DNA of 64,000 nucleotides from Actinomadura sp. WMMA1423 (GTDB taxonomy: Bacteria > Actinomycetota > Actinomycetes > Streptosporangiales > Streptosporangiaceae): the NCBI RefSeq assembly GCF_006547145.1, contig NZ_CP041244.1, forward strand, positions 1,922,001 through 1,986,000, in the 5' to 3' direction. The notes beneath the pieces were generated by a model that saw nothing but the letters and a program-made list of their open reading frames with translations, searched no databases and was not told the DNA's origin. Below are positions 54,483-63,298 of this stretch, piece by piece. A program made the position numbers and the translations under genes. The first letter of the stretch is position 1; every line of letters begins with the position of its first letter.

Positions 54483-55040
54483 TCAGGCGCGGCCGAGGTA
54501 CTCGCCGGAGCGGGTGTCGACCTTGACCTTCTCGCCGGTGGTGATGAACAGCGGGACCTGGATCTGCGCGCCGGTCTCCAGCGTGGCGGGCTTGCTGCCG
54601 CCGGTGGAGCGGTCGCCCTGCAGCCCGGGCTCGGTCTCGGTGATCTCCAGCACGACGGCGGCGGGCAGCTCGACGTAGAGCGGGTTCTCGTTGTTGAAGG
54701 CGATCACGGCGTTCTGCTCGGGGAGCAGGTAGTTCGCGGCGTCGCCCACGGTGGCCGCCGGGATGTGCGGCTGGTCGTAGGTCTCGGTGTCCATGAAGAC
54801 GAAGTCCTCGCCCTCGCGGTAGAGGTACTGCATCTCGCGCTTGTCGACGCTGGCCACCTCGACCTTGGTGCCGGCGTTGAAGGTCTTGTCGACGACCTTG
54901 CCGGACAGCACGTTCTTCAGCTTGGTGCGGACGAACGCGCCGCCCTTGCCGGGCTTGACGTGCTGGAACTCCTGGACGGTCCACAACTGGCCGTCGAGGT
55001 TCAGCGTCATGCCGTTCTTCAGGTCGTTCGTCGTCGCCAC
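54483..55040 (-). CDS. efp: Elongation factor P
   Basis: Relieves ribosome stalling at polyproline stretches, of which this window encodes many. The 185-residue protein has three beta-barrel domains. The loop that enters the peptidyl-transferase centre reads [12 protein letters not shown] with Lys32 at the tip. The C-terminal [26 protein letters not shown] is diagnostic. No EpmA/EpmB or EarP gene is nearby. It lies 33 bp after the aminopeptidase gene. Confidence 0.96.
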   Translation of the reverse strand: MATTNDLKNGMTLNLDGQLWTVQEFQHVKPGKGGAFVRTKLKNVLSGKVVDKTFNAGTKVEVASVDKREMQYLYREGEDFVFMDTETYDQPHIPAATVGDAANYLLPEQNAVIAFNNENPLYVELPAAVVLEITETEPGLQGDRSTGGSKPATLETGAQIQVPLFITTGEKVKVDTRSGEYLGRA

Positions 55041-55073
55041 TGCGTTGTTCTCCCGGTCGCGGGCCCGCGCGTC

Positions 55074-56165
55074 CTACAGGACGAGCAGGTCCTTGGTCGT
55101 TGTGGTGAGGAGCTCCGGCCCGTCCGCCCGGACCACCAGCGTGTCCTCGATGCGGACCCCGCCCCGGCCCGTGAGGTAGACCCCCGGCTCCGCGGTGATC
55201 GGAACCCGATCCATCAGCTTACCGGTCTTGTCGTACCCCATGAGCGGCGCTTCGTGGATCTCCAGGCCCACGCCGTGCCCGAGGCCGTGGGTGAACGCCT
55301 CGCCGTGCCCGGCCTCCGCGATCACGTCGCGGGCGGCGGCGTCCACGTCCTTGGTCTCGGCGCCGGGCCGCGCGGCGGCCAGCGCGGCCGCCTGGGCGCG
55401 GTGGACGAGGTCGTAGAGGTCGCGCTGCCACGCCGCGGGCTCGCCGATCGCGACGGTCCGGGTCATGTCGGCGTGGTAGCCGCCGTAGAGGGCGCCGAAG
55501 TCCATGGTGACGAGGTCGCCGCGCTGGAGTTCGCGGCCGCCCGGATGGTGGTGCGGGACGGCGCCGTTGGGGCCGGACGCGATGATCGACTCGAACGCGG
55601 GGCTGTCGGCGCCGTGGTCGACCATGGCCCGCTCGAGGGCGATCGCGACGGCGCGCTCGGTGACCCCGGCGCGGATCTCGGGCAGGACGGCCTCGAAGGC
55701 GCGGCCCGTGACGGCGCACGCCTCGCGCAGCAGGCCGATCTCCTCCTCGTCCTTGACCATGCGCAGTTCCTCGACGAGGTGGCCGAGCGGCACCAGCTCG
55801 ACCGGGCGGGTCTCCGGGCGGGCCGTCTCCAGGAGGGCGGCGTGGTGCTCGACGGTCAGGTCGTGGGCCTCGAAGCCGACCCGGCCGTGGCCGTCCCCCG
55901 CCGCCCGCTCGACCAGCGCCTCGGCCACCTGCCGGTCGACGACGACGGGGAGTTCCGGGCAGACCTGCGCGGCCATCCCGGCGTAGCGCCCGTCGGTCGC
56001 GAGGACGGCGGGGCCGTCGGCCGGGACGAGCAGCGCGGCCCGCGAGCTGTCCAGGCCGGTGAGGTAGCGGACGTTGACGAGCCTGGTCACGAGCAGGGCG
56101 GCGGCGCCCCGGTCGGCGACGAGCGCGGCGAGGCGGCGGCGGCGCGCGTGGTGAGTCTCCCCCAT
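55074..56165 (-). CDS. M24-family Xaa-Pro aminopeptidase
   Basis: A 363-residue metallopeptidase that removes residues ahead of proline, often named PepQ. An N-terminal creatinase-like domain (NVRYLTGLDSSRAALLVPADG) is followed by the pita-bread domain. The five metal ligands are visible in MDFGALYGGYHADMTRT (two Asp), THGLGHGVGLEIHE (His), ITAEPGVYL (Glu) and GVRIEDTLVV (Glu). Directly upstream of efp, as in many Gram-positive genomes. Confidence 0.93.
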   Translation of the reverse strand: MGETHHARRRRLAALVADRGAAALLVTRLVNVRYLTGLDSSRAALLVPADGPAVLATDGRYAGMAAQVCPELPVVVDRQVAEALVERAAGDGHGRVGFEAHDLTVEHHAALLETARPETRPVELVPLGHLVEELRMVKDEEEIGLLREACAVTGRAFEAVLPEIRAGVTERAVAIALERAMVDHGADSPAFESIIASGPNGAVPHHHPGGRELQRGDLVTMDFGALYGGYHADMTRTVAIGEPAAWQRDLYDLVHRAQAAALAAARPGAETKDVDAAARDVIAEAGHGEAFTHGLGHGVGLEIHEAPLMGYDKTGKLMDRVPITAEPGVYLTGRGGVRIEDTLVVRADGPELLTTTTKDLLVL

Positions 56166-56333
56166 GGCAGGACTCTAGATGATCGCCGGAGGCCGCCATC
56201 GGGGGGCCGTCTCAACGCGGTCACGAACATGAAGAACCCTCGACTTTTGGTCGAGGGCTGGCCTAGCGTGACCCGGCGTGTGCTCCGTCCTGTCCGTCCC
56301 CCCGCATGGACTTCCCCCCAGGAGTGATACCCC

Positions 56334-57824
56334 TTGACCCGAGTCAGCCGAAGAAGACTGCTGGGCACAGGCGCGCTCACCGCCGCCGGAGCGGTCGTCA
56401 CCGCGGCCGCCGCCCCGTCCGCCACCGCCCGCACGGCCCCCCTCGGCGCGCCCCTCACCGCGGACGTGGTGATCGTCGGCGCGGGGCTGTCCGGCCTCAC
56501 CGCCGCCCGCGACCTGGTCGCGGCGGGCCGGTCCGTGGTCGTCCTCGAGGCGCGCGAGCGGCCCGGCGGCCGCGTCTACGGGATGCCGCTCGGCGACGGC
56601 ACCACCAACGAGGGCGGCGCCGAGTTCATCGGCCCCACGCAGGACCGCATCGCCGCGCTCGCCAAGGACATGGGCGTCGACACCTACGCCACCTACAACG
56701 AGGGCAAGAACGTCTACTACCGCGACGGCAAGCGGTCGCTCTACGCGACGGACGGCCTGCTCGGCGCGGTCCCGCCGGACTGGGGCGTGGTCGACCTCGA
56801 GCTGGCGCTGCTGAAGCTCGGCAGCATGGTCAAGGAGGTGCCGGTCGGCGAGCCGTGGAAGGCGGCGAAGGCCCAGGAGTGGGACGCGCAGACCTTCTAC
56901 ACCTGGTCGCGGTCGAACTCGCTGAGCGGCGGCGCGCGGTTCCTGATGGACGCGTTCGCCTCCTCCACCCTGTCGATGCGCTCGCAGGAGGTCTCGCTGC
57001 TCTACCTGCTGAACTACGCGGCCTCCGCGGGCAACGAGACCAACCCGGGGACGATCGACCGGCTGATCAACACCAAGGACGGCGCGCAGGAGTCGCGGTT
57101 CGTGGGCGGCTCGCAGGAGGTGCCGGTCCGGCTGGCGGCGCGGCTCGGCGACATCATCCACTACAACGCGCCGGTGCGGTCGATCGTGACCGAGCCGGGC
57201 GGCGCCACGGTCACCGCCGACGGGATCACGGTGTCGGCCAAGCGGGTCGTGGTCGCGATGTCCCCCGCGATCGCCGGGAAGATCGACTTCTCGCCGGCGC
57301 TGCCCGCGAGCCGCGCGCAGCTCATGCAGCGCTACCCGATGGGTTCGGTCGCCAAGTTCGTCGCCGTCTACGACACGCCGTTCTGGCGGGCGGACGGGCT
57401 GACCGGGCAGGCCGTCGCCGACAGCGGCGCCATCGACGCGACGTTCGACAACAGCCCGCCGGACGGGTCGCGCGGGATCCTGATGGGCTTCATGAACCAG
57501 GCCAACATCCGCAGGCTGGACGGCGCGCCGGCCGCGGACGTCCGGGCGGCGGGCCTCGACTCGTTCACCAAGCTGTTCGGCGACAAGGCCGCGAACCCGA
57601 AGCTGACCGCCTTCCAGCGCTGGGACAACGAGACCTGGAGCGGCGGCGGCCCGGTCGGCGTCGCCCCGCCTGGCGCGCTCACCGCGTTCGGCCCCGCGCT
57701 GCGGGAGCCGTGCGGCCCGATCCACTGGGCGGGCACCGAGACGTCCGGCTACTGGACGGGCTACATGGACGGCGCCGTCCGCTCCGGCGAACGCGTCGCC
57801 GAGGAGGTCGACGCGGCGCTCTGA
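56334..57824 (+). CDS. Tat-exported FAD-dependent amine oxidase
   Basis: A 496-residue flavin monoamine oxidase. A twin-arginine signal (SRRRLLGTGALTAAGAVVTAAAAPSATA) occupies about residues 5-33. The FAD-binding DVVIVGAGLSGLTAARDLVAAGRSVVVLEARERPGGR follows, and the C-terminal FAD segment GPIHWAGTETSGYWTGYMDGAVRSG ends the protein. The amine substrate is not evident. The start appears to be TTG 56334, nine bases after AGGAG; no ATG or GTG fits the signal peptide. Confidence 0.88.
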   Translation: MTRVSRRRLLGTGALTAAGAVVTAAAAPSATARTAPLGAPLTADVVIVGAGLSGLTAARDLVAAGRSVVVLEARERPGGRVYGMPLGDGTTNEGGAEFIGPTQDRIAALAKDMGVDTYATYNEGKNVYYRDGKRSLYATDGLLGAVPPDWGVVDLELALLKLGSMVKEVPVGEPWKAAKAQEWDAQTFYTWSRSNSLSGGARFLMDAFASSTLSMRSQEVSLLYLLNYAASAGNETNPGTIDRLINTKDGAQESRFVGGSQEVPVRLAARLGDIIHYNAPVRSIVTEPGGATVTADGITVSAKRVVVAMSPAIAGKIDFSPALPASRAQLMQRYPMGSVAKFVAVYDTPFWRADGLTGQAVADSGAIDATFDNSPPDGSRGILMGFMNQANIRRLDGAPAADVRAAGLDSFTKLFGDKAANPKLTAFQRWDNETWSGGGPVGVAPPGALTAFGPALREPCGPIHWAGTETSGYWTGYMDGAVRSGERVAEEVDAAL

Positions 57825-57940
57825 GCCCGCCCCTCCCGAGCCGCCCCCGCACGGTTCCGCCGGCCGCGGAAAGAACGGATCCGGTCGGCGGATCCGTGCA
57901 TCTCATCCAGGGACACGGATGGACGACGGAACGGGTTCCG

Positions 57941-58645
57941 ATGGCGGGGTATGGGAAGCGGCCGGACTGGGCCCCGGCGGCGCTACTGGCACTCGGTGCG
58001 CCCCTGACCGGCATCACGCTGATCGTGGCCCGGGCCGCCCTGGCCGCCTACGGGCCGTCCCCGCTGGCGGACAACTGGGCGGGCACGGCGCTGCTCTTCG
58101 TGATGATGATGGCCGGATACGCCCTGCTGGTCTTCACCCAGCTGCGCTACGAGAACGTCCTGGTCTTCTTCGGCGCGTTCTTCCTGCTGGTCATCGGGGC
58201 GTCCATGGTCGCGGGCGCGGTGTCGGCCCAGGCTCTGCACAAGCGTGGCCGGACCACGGTGTGCACGGTCCAGAAAGTCGACCGGCGCGAGGTCACCAGC
58301 ACCGACGGCAACGGGAACACGACCACGAACGTCTACTACAAGCATGACCTCGCCTGCGCCGAGCCGCGGGTGCGGACGATGACGACCGGGTCCAGGGTCG
58401 CGGACCGAGGCGAACGCGTGCAGGTCGTGTACGACCCGCGCGGCCGCCTCGATCCGCGCCCCGCCGGCTCGGTGGGCGATCCCGGCACCTCCCTGAAATG
58501 GGGGGCCGCCTTGTTCGGCGGTGGTGTCGTGCTCCGCGTCCTGTCCGAGCTGGACGTCCCGCCGTTCGGGCCCGGGACGGGCCCGCGGCTCGCCCTCCTC
58601 CGCCGGCGTAGGCGTACCGTCAGAGGCCGGCGGCCATCTCCTTGA
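57941..58645 (+). CDS. DUF3592-like membrane protein
   Basis: A 234-residue membrane protein with three hydrophobic segments near the N-terminus (around residues 13-33, 48-66, 72-95) and one near the C-terminus. A beta-rich part carries VCTVQKVDRREVTSTDGNGNTTTNVYYKHDLAC and RGERVQVVYDPRGRLDPR, as in DUF3592 proteins. The start is ATG 57941. The last 26 bp overlap the convergent oxidoreductase gene. The function is unknown. Confidence 0.7.
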   Translation: MAGYGKRPDWAPAALLALGAPLTGITLIVARAALAAYGPSPLADNWAGTALLFVMMMAGYALLVFTQLRYENVLVFFGAFFLLVIGASMVAGAVSAQALHKRGRTTVCTVQKVDRREVTSTDGNGNTTTNVYYKHDLACAEPRVRTMTTGSRVADRGERVQVVYDPRGRLDPRPAGSVGDPGTSLKWGAALFGGGVVLRVLSELDVPPFGPGTGPRLALLRRRRRTVRGRRPSP

Positions 58646-59666
58646 CCTTCTCGATCAGGGCGAGGCGGCTCTTGTGGTCGCCCGCGATCGGGGCGACGTT
58701 GAGCGTGGTGACGCCGGACTCCTTCATCGCGGCGAGGCGCTCCCGGACGTGCCCCTCCGGGCCGATGAGGGACATCTTCTCCAGCAGCTCCTGCGGGACC
58801 TTCGCGGCGGCCTCGTCCTTCTTGCCGTCCAGGTAGAGGTCCTGGATCTCCTCGGCCTCCTTCTCGAAGCCGTACCGGCGCGCGAGGTCGTTGTAGAAGT
58901 TCTTGCCCTTGGCGCCCATGCCGCCGATGTAGAGGGCGGCCATCGGGCGGCCGAACTCCAGGAAGCCCTGCACGTCGTCGCCGATGGCGAGCGGCGACTG
59001 CCCGACCACGTCGAGCTCGCCGAGGGCCGGGTCGCGCTTGGCCTTCCCGGCCGCGAGGGAGGGGCCCCACACGTCCGCGGCCTTCTCCGGCATGTAGAAG
59101 ATCGGCTCCCAGCCGTTGGCGATCTCGGCGGTCAGCTCGACGTTCTTCGGGCCGATCGCGGCGACCATGATCGGGATGTCGGCGCGCACCGGGTGGTTGA
59201 TGAGCTTGAGCGCCTTGCCGAGGCCGGTGCCCTGCCCCTCCGGCAGCGGCAGGTGGTAGTACTTGCCGTCGTGCTGGACGCGCTCGCGGCGCCACACCTT
59301 GCGGCAGATCTCGATGATCTCGCGGGTGCGGCCGAGCGGCGCGGTGTAGGGGACCCCGTGGAAGCCCTCGATGACCTGCGGCCCCGACGCGCCGATGCCG
59401 AGCGTGAACCGCCCGTCGGAGACGTAGTCCAGCCCCGCCGCCGTCTGGGCGATCGCGGTGGGGGTGCGCGAGTAGATGTTGAGGATGCCGGAGGCGATCT
59501 CCACGCGCTCCGTCTTTGCGGCGATGTAACCCATCTGGCTCACCGCGTCGAAGCTGTACGCCTCCGCGACGTAGACGATGTCGAGGCCGGCCTTCTCGTA
59601 GTCGGCGAGCTCCTCGACGGTCTCCTTGAAACCGCCCGAGTAGCTGAGCGCCATCCCGATGCGCAT
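58620..59666 (-). CDS. LLM-class F420-dependent oxidoreductase
   Basis: A 348-residue luciferase-like protein. MRIGMALSYSGGFKETVEELADYEKAGLDIVYVAEAYSFDAVSQMGYIAAKTERVEIASGI and the IGASGPQVIEGFHGVPY loop match the F420-using LLM group of actinobacteria. Cofactor use is inferred from the subfamily. The substrate is unknown; the neighbouring enoyl-CoA hydratase and TetR gene hint at lipid or xenobiotic catabolism. A GAATCAGATTC palindrome lies 38 bp upstream. Confidence 0.88.
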   Translation of the reverse strand: MRIGMALSYSGGFKETVEELADYEKAGLDIVYVAEAYSFDAVSQMGYIAAKTERVEIASGILNIYSRTPTAIAQTAAGLDYVSDGRFTLGIGASGPQVIEGFHGVPYTAPLGRTREIIEICRKVWRRERVQHDGKYYHLPLPEGQGTGLGKALKLINHPVRADIPIMVAAIGPKNVELTAEIANGWEPIFYMPEKAADVWGPSLAAGKAKRDPALGELDVVGQSPLAIGDDVQGFLEFGRPMAALYIGGMGAKGKNFYNDLARRYGFEKEAEEIQDLYLDGKKDEAAAKVPQELLEKMSLIGPEGHVRERLAAMKESGVTTLNVAPIAGDHKSRLALIEKVKEMAAGL

Positions 59667-59703
59667 GGTCTCCCGCGCCCCTTTCCCTGGACTTCCCTAA
59701 ACC

Positions 59704-59714
59704 GAATCAGATTC
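59704..59714. promoter_or_regulatory. GAATCAGATTC palindrome upstream of the oxidoreductase
   Basis: A perfect 11-bp palindrome lies in the 129-bp gap between the oxidoreductase start and the enoyl-CoA hydratase stop. It is short and may be chance, but its position suits an operator. Confidence 0.35.
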
Positions 59715-59795
59715 CAGTCGAACGTAACCTACTCCCGCCGCGCGCCCGCGGCCCACTCCCCCGTCAGACTCCCCCCGCCGGGCCCGGACGAGGGC

Positions 59796-60461
59796 TCAGG
59801 GCAGCGCGGGACCGTTCAGAGCGTCCAGCACCTGCCGGTACATCGCGGTGCGGATCGTCGCCACCACCGCGCCGTTCTTGCTCGCCAGCGACGCCGCCCA
59901 CTCCACGGCGGCGGGCAGGACCTCCTCCTCGGGCGCGACGCGCTGCACGATCCCGGCCTCGCGCGCCTGCTCGGCGGCGTACCGGCGGCCGGTGACCATC
60001 GCCTCGTGCGCCGTCGCCTTGGGCAGCCGGCCCGTGATCAGCGCGTTCATCCCCGGGGTGAAGCTCATCCCGAGATCGACCTCGGGCAGGCAGAAGTAGC
60101 CGCGGTCGGTGCGCATGACGGCGAAGTCGTGGGCGAGGGCCAGCATGCCGCCGCCCGCGAAGGCGTGCCCGTTCAGCGCCGCGATCGTCGGCATCGGCAG
60201 CGTCAGGACGCGCGCGTAGAGGGCGTGGACGCGGCGCAGGTACTCCTCGAACCCGTCCTGGTTGGCGCCGAGCCAGTCCAGGTCGAGGCCGTTGGAGTAG
60301 AACTTGCCGGTGCCGACGGTGACGAGCGCGCCCGGCCCGTCGTTCTTCGCCACCGACTCGAGGGCCCCCTCGACCGCGTCGAGGAAGTCCGGCCCGAACC
60401 GGTTCTCACCCGCGTCGAACCGCAGGACGTACACGTCTCCGTCGCGCTGGAGGTCGATCAC
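59796..60461 (-). CDS. Enoyl-CoA hydratase/isomerase family protein
   Basis: A short (221-residue) crotonase-fold protein. The oxyanion-hole segments are GTGKFYSNGLDLDWLG and ALNGHAFAGGGMLALAHDFAVM, and PEVDLGMSFTPGMNALI covers the active-site helix. The length and GL-rich oxyanion segment resemble delta3,delta2-enoyl-CoA isomerases of plants and actinobacteria more than long hydratases. It is divergent from a TetR-type regulator across 156 bp. Confidence 0.85.
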   Translation of the reverse strand: MIDLQRDGDVYVLRFDAGENRFGPDFLDAVEGALESVAKNDGPGALVTVGTGKFYSNGLDLDWLGANQDGFEEYLRRVHALYARVLTLPMPTIAALNGHAFAGGGMLALAHDFAVMRTDRGYFCLPEVDLGMSFTPGMNALITGRLPKATAHEAMVTGRRYAAEQAREAGIVQRVAPEEEVLPAAVEWAASLASKNGAVVATIRTAMYRQVLDALNGPALP

Positions 60462-60516
60462 GAAGGTCTCCTTCTCCCTGCATCCGTGCTTCCCGGCACC
60501 CGTGGTGCAGTCGACC

Positions 60517-60530
60517 CTACTCGTGAGTAG
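60517..60530. promoter_or_regulatory. CTACTCGTGAGTAG operator-like palindrome
   Basis: A perfect 14-bp palindrome lies 56 bp upstream of the enoyl-CoA hydratase start. It has the size and symmetry of a TetR-family operator, and the adjacent divergent TetR gene is the obvious candidate regulator. Confidence 0.5.
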
Positions 60531-60570
60531 CGGGCGGGTCGCCCGGCATGGCCGAACTTCTCCATGACGA

Positions 60571-60609
60571 TCGTCAGGTCAACGCGGCAACCGTATGATG
60601 AATGTCATA
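60571..60609 (+). promoter_or_regulatory. TetR gene promoter with overlapping inverted repeat
   Basis: TCGTCA (60571-60576) and TATGAT (60594-60599) are spaced by 17 bp. The -10 is embedded in TATGA-N6-TCATA (60594-60609), so a bound protein would block the promoter, as expected for autorepression. Confidence 0.55.
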
Positions 60610-60617
60610 ATCGTTGC

Positions 60618-61193
60618 ATGGGGACGGACAGCAGGGAACGCATGGTGCGCAGCGCCGCCTACCTCTTCCGCGAGCGCGGCTACAGCGGCACCGGGTTCCG
60701 CGACGTCATCGCGCACAGCGGCGCCCCGCGCGGGTCGATCTACCACCACTTCCCCGGCGGCAAGGTGCAGCTCGCCGAGGAGGCCGTCCGCTACGCCGGC
60801 GACTTCCTGAACGCCGGCATCCTCGCCGCCACCGAGGGGGGCGACGCCGCGTCCGCCGTCGACGCCTTCGTGGGCTGGTGGCGGCAGGTCCTGATCAAGA
60901 GCGGGTTCCGGGCGGGCTGCCCCGTCGTCGCCGTCACCGTCGAGTCCCACGAGGAGGCCCCGCAGCTCGCCGCCGCCGCGGCGGCGGCGTTCGGGCGCTG
61001 GCAGGACACCCTCACCACCGGGCTCGGCAACGCCGGCGTCCCCGACGAGCGCGCGTCACGGCTGGCCCGCCTCATCGTCGCCGCCGTCGAGGGCGCCACC
61101 ATCCTGTGCCGCGCGCACCGCGACGTCGCGCCGCTGGACGACGTCGTCGCCGAACTCAAGGCCATGGCCCGCAGCGCGGCCGAGGAGGGCTAG
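60618..61193 (+). CDS. TetR-family transcriptional regulator
   Basis: A 191-residue regulator. The N-terminal helix-turn-helix is typical: RERMVRSAAYLFRERGYSGTGFRDVIAHSGAPRGSIYHHFPGGKVQLAEEAV. The C-terminal domain (QVLIKSGFRAGCPVVAVTVES) resembles the YxaF/LmrA-like C-terminal group. The start is ATG 60618. The ligand is unknown; divergence from the enoyl-CoA hydratase suggests an acyl-CoA-related signal (inference). Confidence 0.92.
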   Translation: MGTDSRERMVRSAAYLFRERGYSGTGFRDVIAHSGAPRGSIYHHFPGGKVQLAEEAVRYAGDFLNAGILAATEGGDAASAVDAFVGWWRQVLIKSGFRAGCPVVAVTVESHEEAPQLAAAAAAAFGRWQDTLTTGLGNAGVPDERASRLARLIVAAVEGATILCRAHRDVAPLDDVVAELKAMARSAAEEG

Positions 61194-61206
61194 GGCCCCC
61201 GGGGGG

Positions 61207-61650
61207 TCAGGAGTTCTCGGCGACCAGCTCGGCCACGGCCTGGAGGGCGAGGACGTAGGACATGGTCCCGAAGCCGGCGATGGTGCCGGTGGCGACCCCC
61301 GCGACGACGGAGGTGTGGCGGAACTCCTCGCGCGCGGCCGGGTTGGTGATGTGCACCTCGACGAGCGGGGCGGTGCGCTGGGCGACCGCGTCGCGCAGCG
61401 CGTAGGAGTAGTGCGTGAACGCGGCGGGGTTCAGCACGACGGGCAGGCGCTCGTCGGCCGCCTCGTGCAGCCAGCGCATCATCTCGGCCTCGTCGTCGGT
61501 CTGCCGGACCTCGACGTTCAGGTCGAGGCCGCGGCCGGCGGCGCGGCAGACGGCGACCAGGTCGTCGAAGCTCGCCGTCCCGTACTTGTCGGGCTCGCGG
61601 ACGCCGAGGCGGCGCAGGTTCGGGCCGTTCAGGACCAGGACGCGGGTCAT
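61207..61650 (-). CDS. aroQ: Type II 3-dehydroquinate dehydratase AroQ
   Basis: Removes water from 3-dehydroquinate in the shikimate pathway. The 147-residue length and motifs fit type II: VLVLNGPNLRRLGVREPDKYG with catalytic Tyr23, RQTDDEAEMMRWLHEA, LNPAAFTHYSYALRDA and VEVHITNPAAREEFRHTSVVA with the catalytic His. The start overlaps the aroB stop (ATGA). Last gene of the visible aro operon, 13 bp from the convergent TetR gene. Confidence 0.96.
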   Translation of the reverse strand: MTRVLVLNGPNLRRLGVREPDKYGTASFDDLVAVCRAAGRGLDLNVEVRQTDDEAEMMRWLHEAADERLPVVLNPAAFTHYSYALRDAVAQRTAPLVEVHITNPAAREEFRHTSVVAGVATGTIAGFGTMSYVLALQAVAELVAENS

Positions 61651-62720
61651 CGGGCGATCTCCCGGTAGGCGGCGGCGAGCAGGGCCTCGTCCGGGCCCTC
61701 GAGGCGGCCGGGCTCGGCGACGCCGTCGAGGACGACGAACCGGAGCGTGGCGCCGCGCGACTTCTTGTCGATGGTCATGGTGGCGCGCAGGCCAGGCCAG
61801 TCGGCGGCGTAGGAGACCGGCAGGCCGACCGACTCCAGGACGTCCCGGTGCCGCCGGACGGCGCCGGCGGGCAGCCGCCCGGCGAGGCGGGACAGCTCGG
61901 CGGCGTACACCATGCCGATCGCGACGGCGTGGCCGTGGCGGAACCGGTAGTCCTCGTTCTTCTCGATGGCGTGCGCGAGCGTGTGGCCGTAGTTGAGGAT
62001 CTCGCGCAGGCCGCTCTCCCTCAGATCGGCCGAGACGACGCCGGCCTTGACCCGGACGGCCCGTTCGACGAGCTCGCGGGTGTGGGGGCCGTCAGGGGCC
62101 GCGGCGCCCTTCGGGTCGTCCTCGACCAGGTCCAGGATCCGCGGGTCGGCGATGAACCCCGCCTTGATGATCTCGGCGAGGCCGCTGATGTAGTCCTCGC
62201 GCGGCATCGTCACCAGCGTGGCGAGGTCGCACAGGACGCCGGCGGGCGGGTGGAACGCTCCGACGAGGTTCTTGCCCTCGGGGACGTTGATGCCGGTCTT
62301 GCCGCCGACCGCCGCGTCCACCATGGCGAGCAGCGTCGTCGGGACGAGCACGGCCCGCACCCCGCGCAGCCACGAGGCCGCCGCGAACCCGGCGAGGTCG
62401 GTGGTGGCGCCGCCGCCGACGCCGACGACGACGTCGCTGCGGGTCATGCCGAGACGGGCGAAGGCCGACCACAGGCCGGCGAGGACGCCGACCTCCTTGG
62501 CGGCCTCGCCGTCGGGGACGGGGAGCGCGTGCACGGTGTACCCGGCCTGCTCGAGCGCCCCGCACACGGGGCGGGCGATCTCCGGCAGCCCCTCGGCGTG
62601 GACGACCGCGACGGCCCGGGCCCGCTCCCCGACCATGGCGGGCAGCTCACCGAGCACCCCCGTCCCGATGACGACGTCGTAGGGGTCGGCGCCCCCCACG
62701 TGCACCCGGGTCGGTGTCAC
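61647..62720 (-). CDS. aroB: 3-dehydroquinate synthase AroB
   Basis: Converts DAHP to 3-dehydroquinate using NAD and a divalent metal. The 357-residue protein has PDGEAAKEVGVLAGLWSAFARLGMTRSDVVVGVGGGATTDLAGFAAASWLRG (NAD site), TTLLAMVDAAVGGKTGINVPEGKNLVGAFHPP and the metal-binding LNYGHTLAHAIEK and RHGHAVAIGM. The frame overlaps both aroK and aroQ by four bases. Confidence 0.97.
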   Translation of the reverse strand: MTPTRVHVGGADPYDVVIGTGVLGELPAMVGERARAVAVVHAEGLPEIARPVCGALEQAGYTVHALPVPDGEAAKEVGVLAGLWSAFARLGMTRSDVVVGVGGGATTDLAGFAAASWLRGVRAVLVPTTLLAMVDAAVGGKTGINVPEGKNLVGAFHPPAGVLCDLATLVTMPREDYISGLAEIIKAGFIADPRILDLVEDDPKGAAAPDGPHTRELVERAVRVKAGVVSADLRESGLREILNYGHTLAHAIEKNEDYRFRHGHAVAIGMVYAAELSRLAGRLPAGAVRRHRDVLESVGLPVSYAADWPGLRATMTIDKKSRGATLRFVVLDGVAEPGRLEGPDEALLAAAYREIAR

Positions 62721-63298
62721 TCGTCCCCCTCGCGGGCGGACGGCTCATCGCGGGGAGGCGCCTCACCGCGCTCACCGGGCGCGGCGTCCTCCAGAGCCTT
62801 CACGACCTCCTCGACGATGTCGGCGGGCTCGCGGCCGTCGGTGTCGACGTGCACGGTGCCGAGCCGCTCGTAGATCGGGAGGCGCTCTTCCAGAAGCTTG
62901 CGCATCTGGCTGCGCGGGTTCAGCACGAGCAGCGGCCGCGCCGAGGCCAGGCCGACCCGCTTGATCGCCTCCGAGAGCCCGACCCGCAGGTAGACGACGG
63001 TGTGCCCGGCGAGCAGTTCCTGCGTCTCGGCCGCGAGGACGGCGCCGCCGCCGAGCGCGAGGACGCCCTCGTGCCCGGCCAGCGCGTCGGCGACGGCGGC
63101 CCGCTCCATCTCCCGGAAGCGCTCCTCGCCGTCGTCGATGAAGATCTCGCCGATCGGCTTGCCCGCGGCCCGCTCGACGTCGGCGTCGGTGTCGCGCAGC
63201 GCGACGCCGAGCCGGTCGGCGAGCGCGGTCCCGATCGTGGTCTTGCCCGAGCCGGGCGGCCCGATGATGACGGCCTTCGGTCGCATGGCACCGCTCAC
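62717..63298 (-). CDS. aroK: Shikimate kinase AroK
   Basis: Phosphorylates shikimate. The 193-residue protein has the Walker A loop [22 protein letters not shown], the shikimate-binding [37 protein letters not shown] and the lid-region [10 protein letters not shown] polar tail of ~15 residues ends it. The GTG at 63298 overlaps the aroC stop (GTGA); ATG 63286 is an alternative start. Confidence 0.96.
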   Translation of the reverse strand: MSGAMRPKAVIIGPPGSGKTTIGTALADRLGVALRDTDADVERAAGKPIGEIFIDDGEERFREMERAAVADALAGHEGVLALGGGAVLAAETQELLAGHTVVYLRVGLSEAIKRVGLASARPLLVLNPRSQMRKLLEERLPIYERLGTVHVDTDGREPADIVEEVVKALEDAAPGERGEAPPRDEPSAREGDE

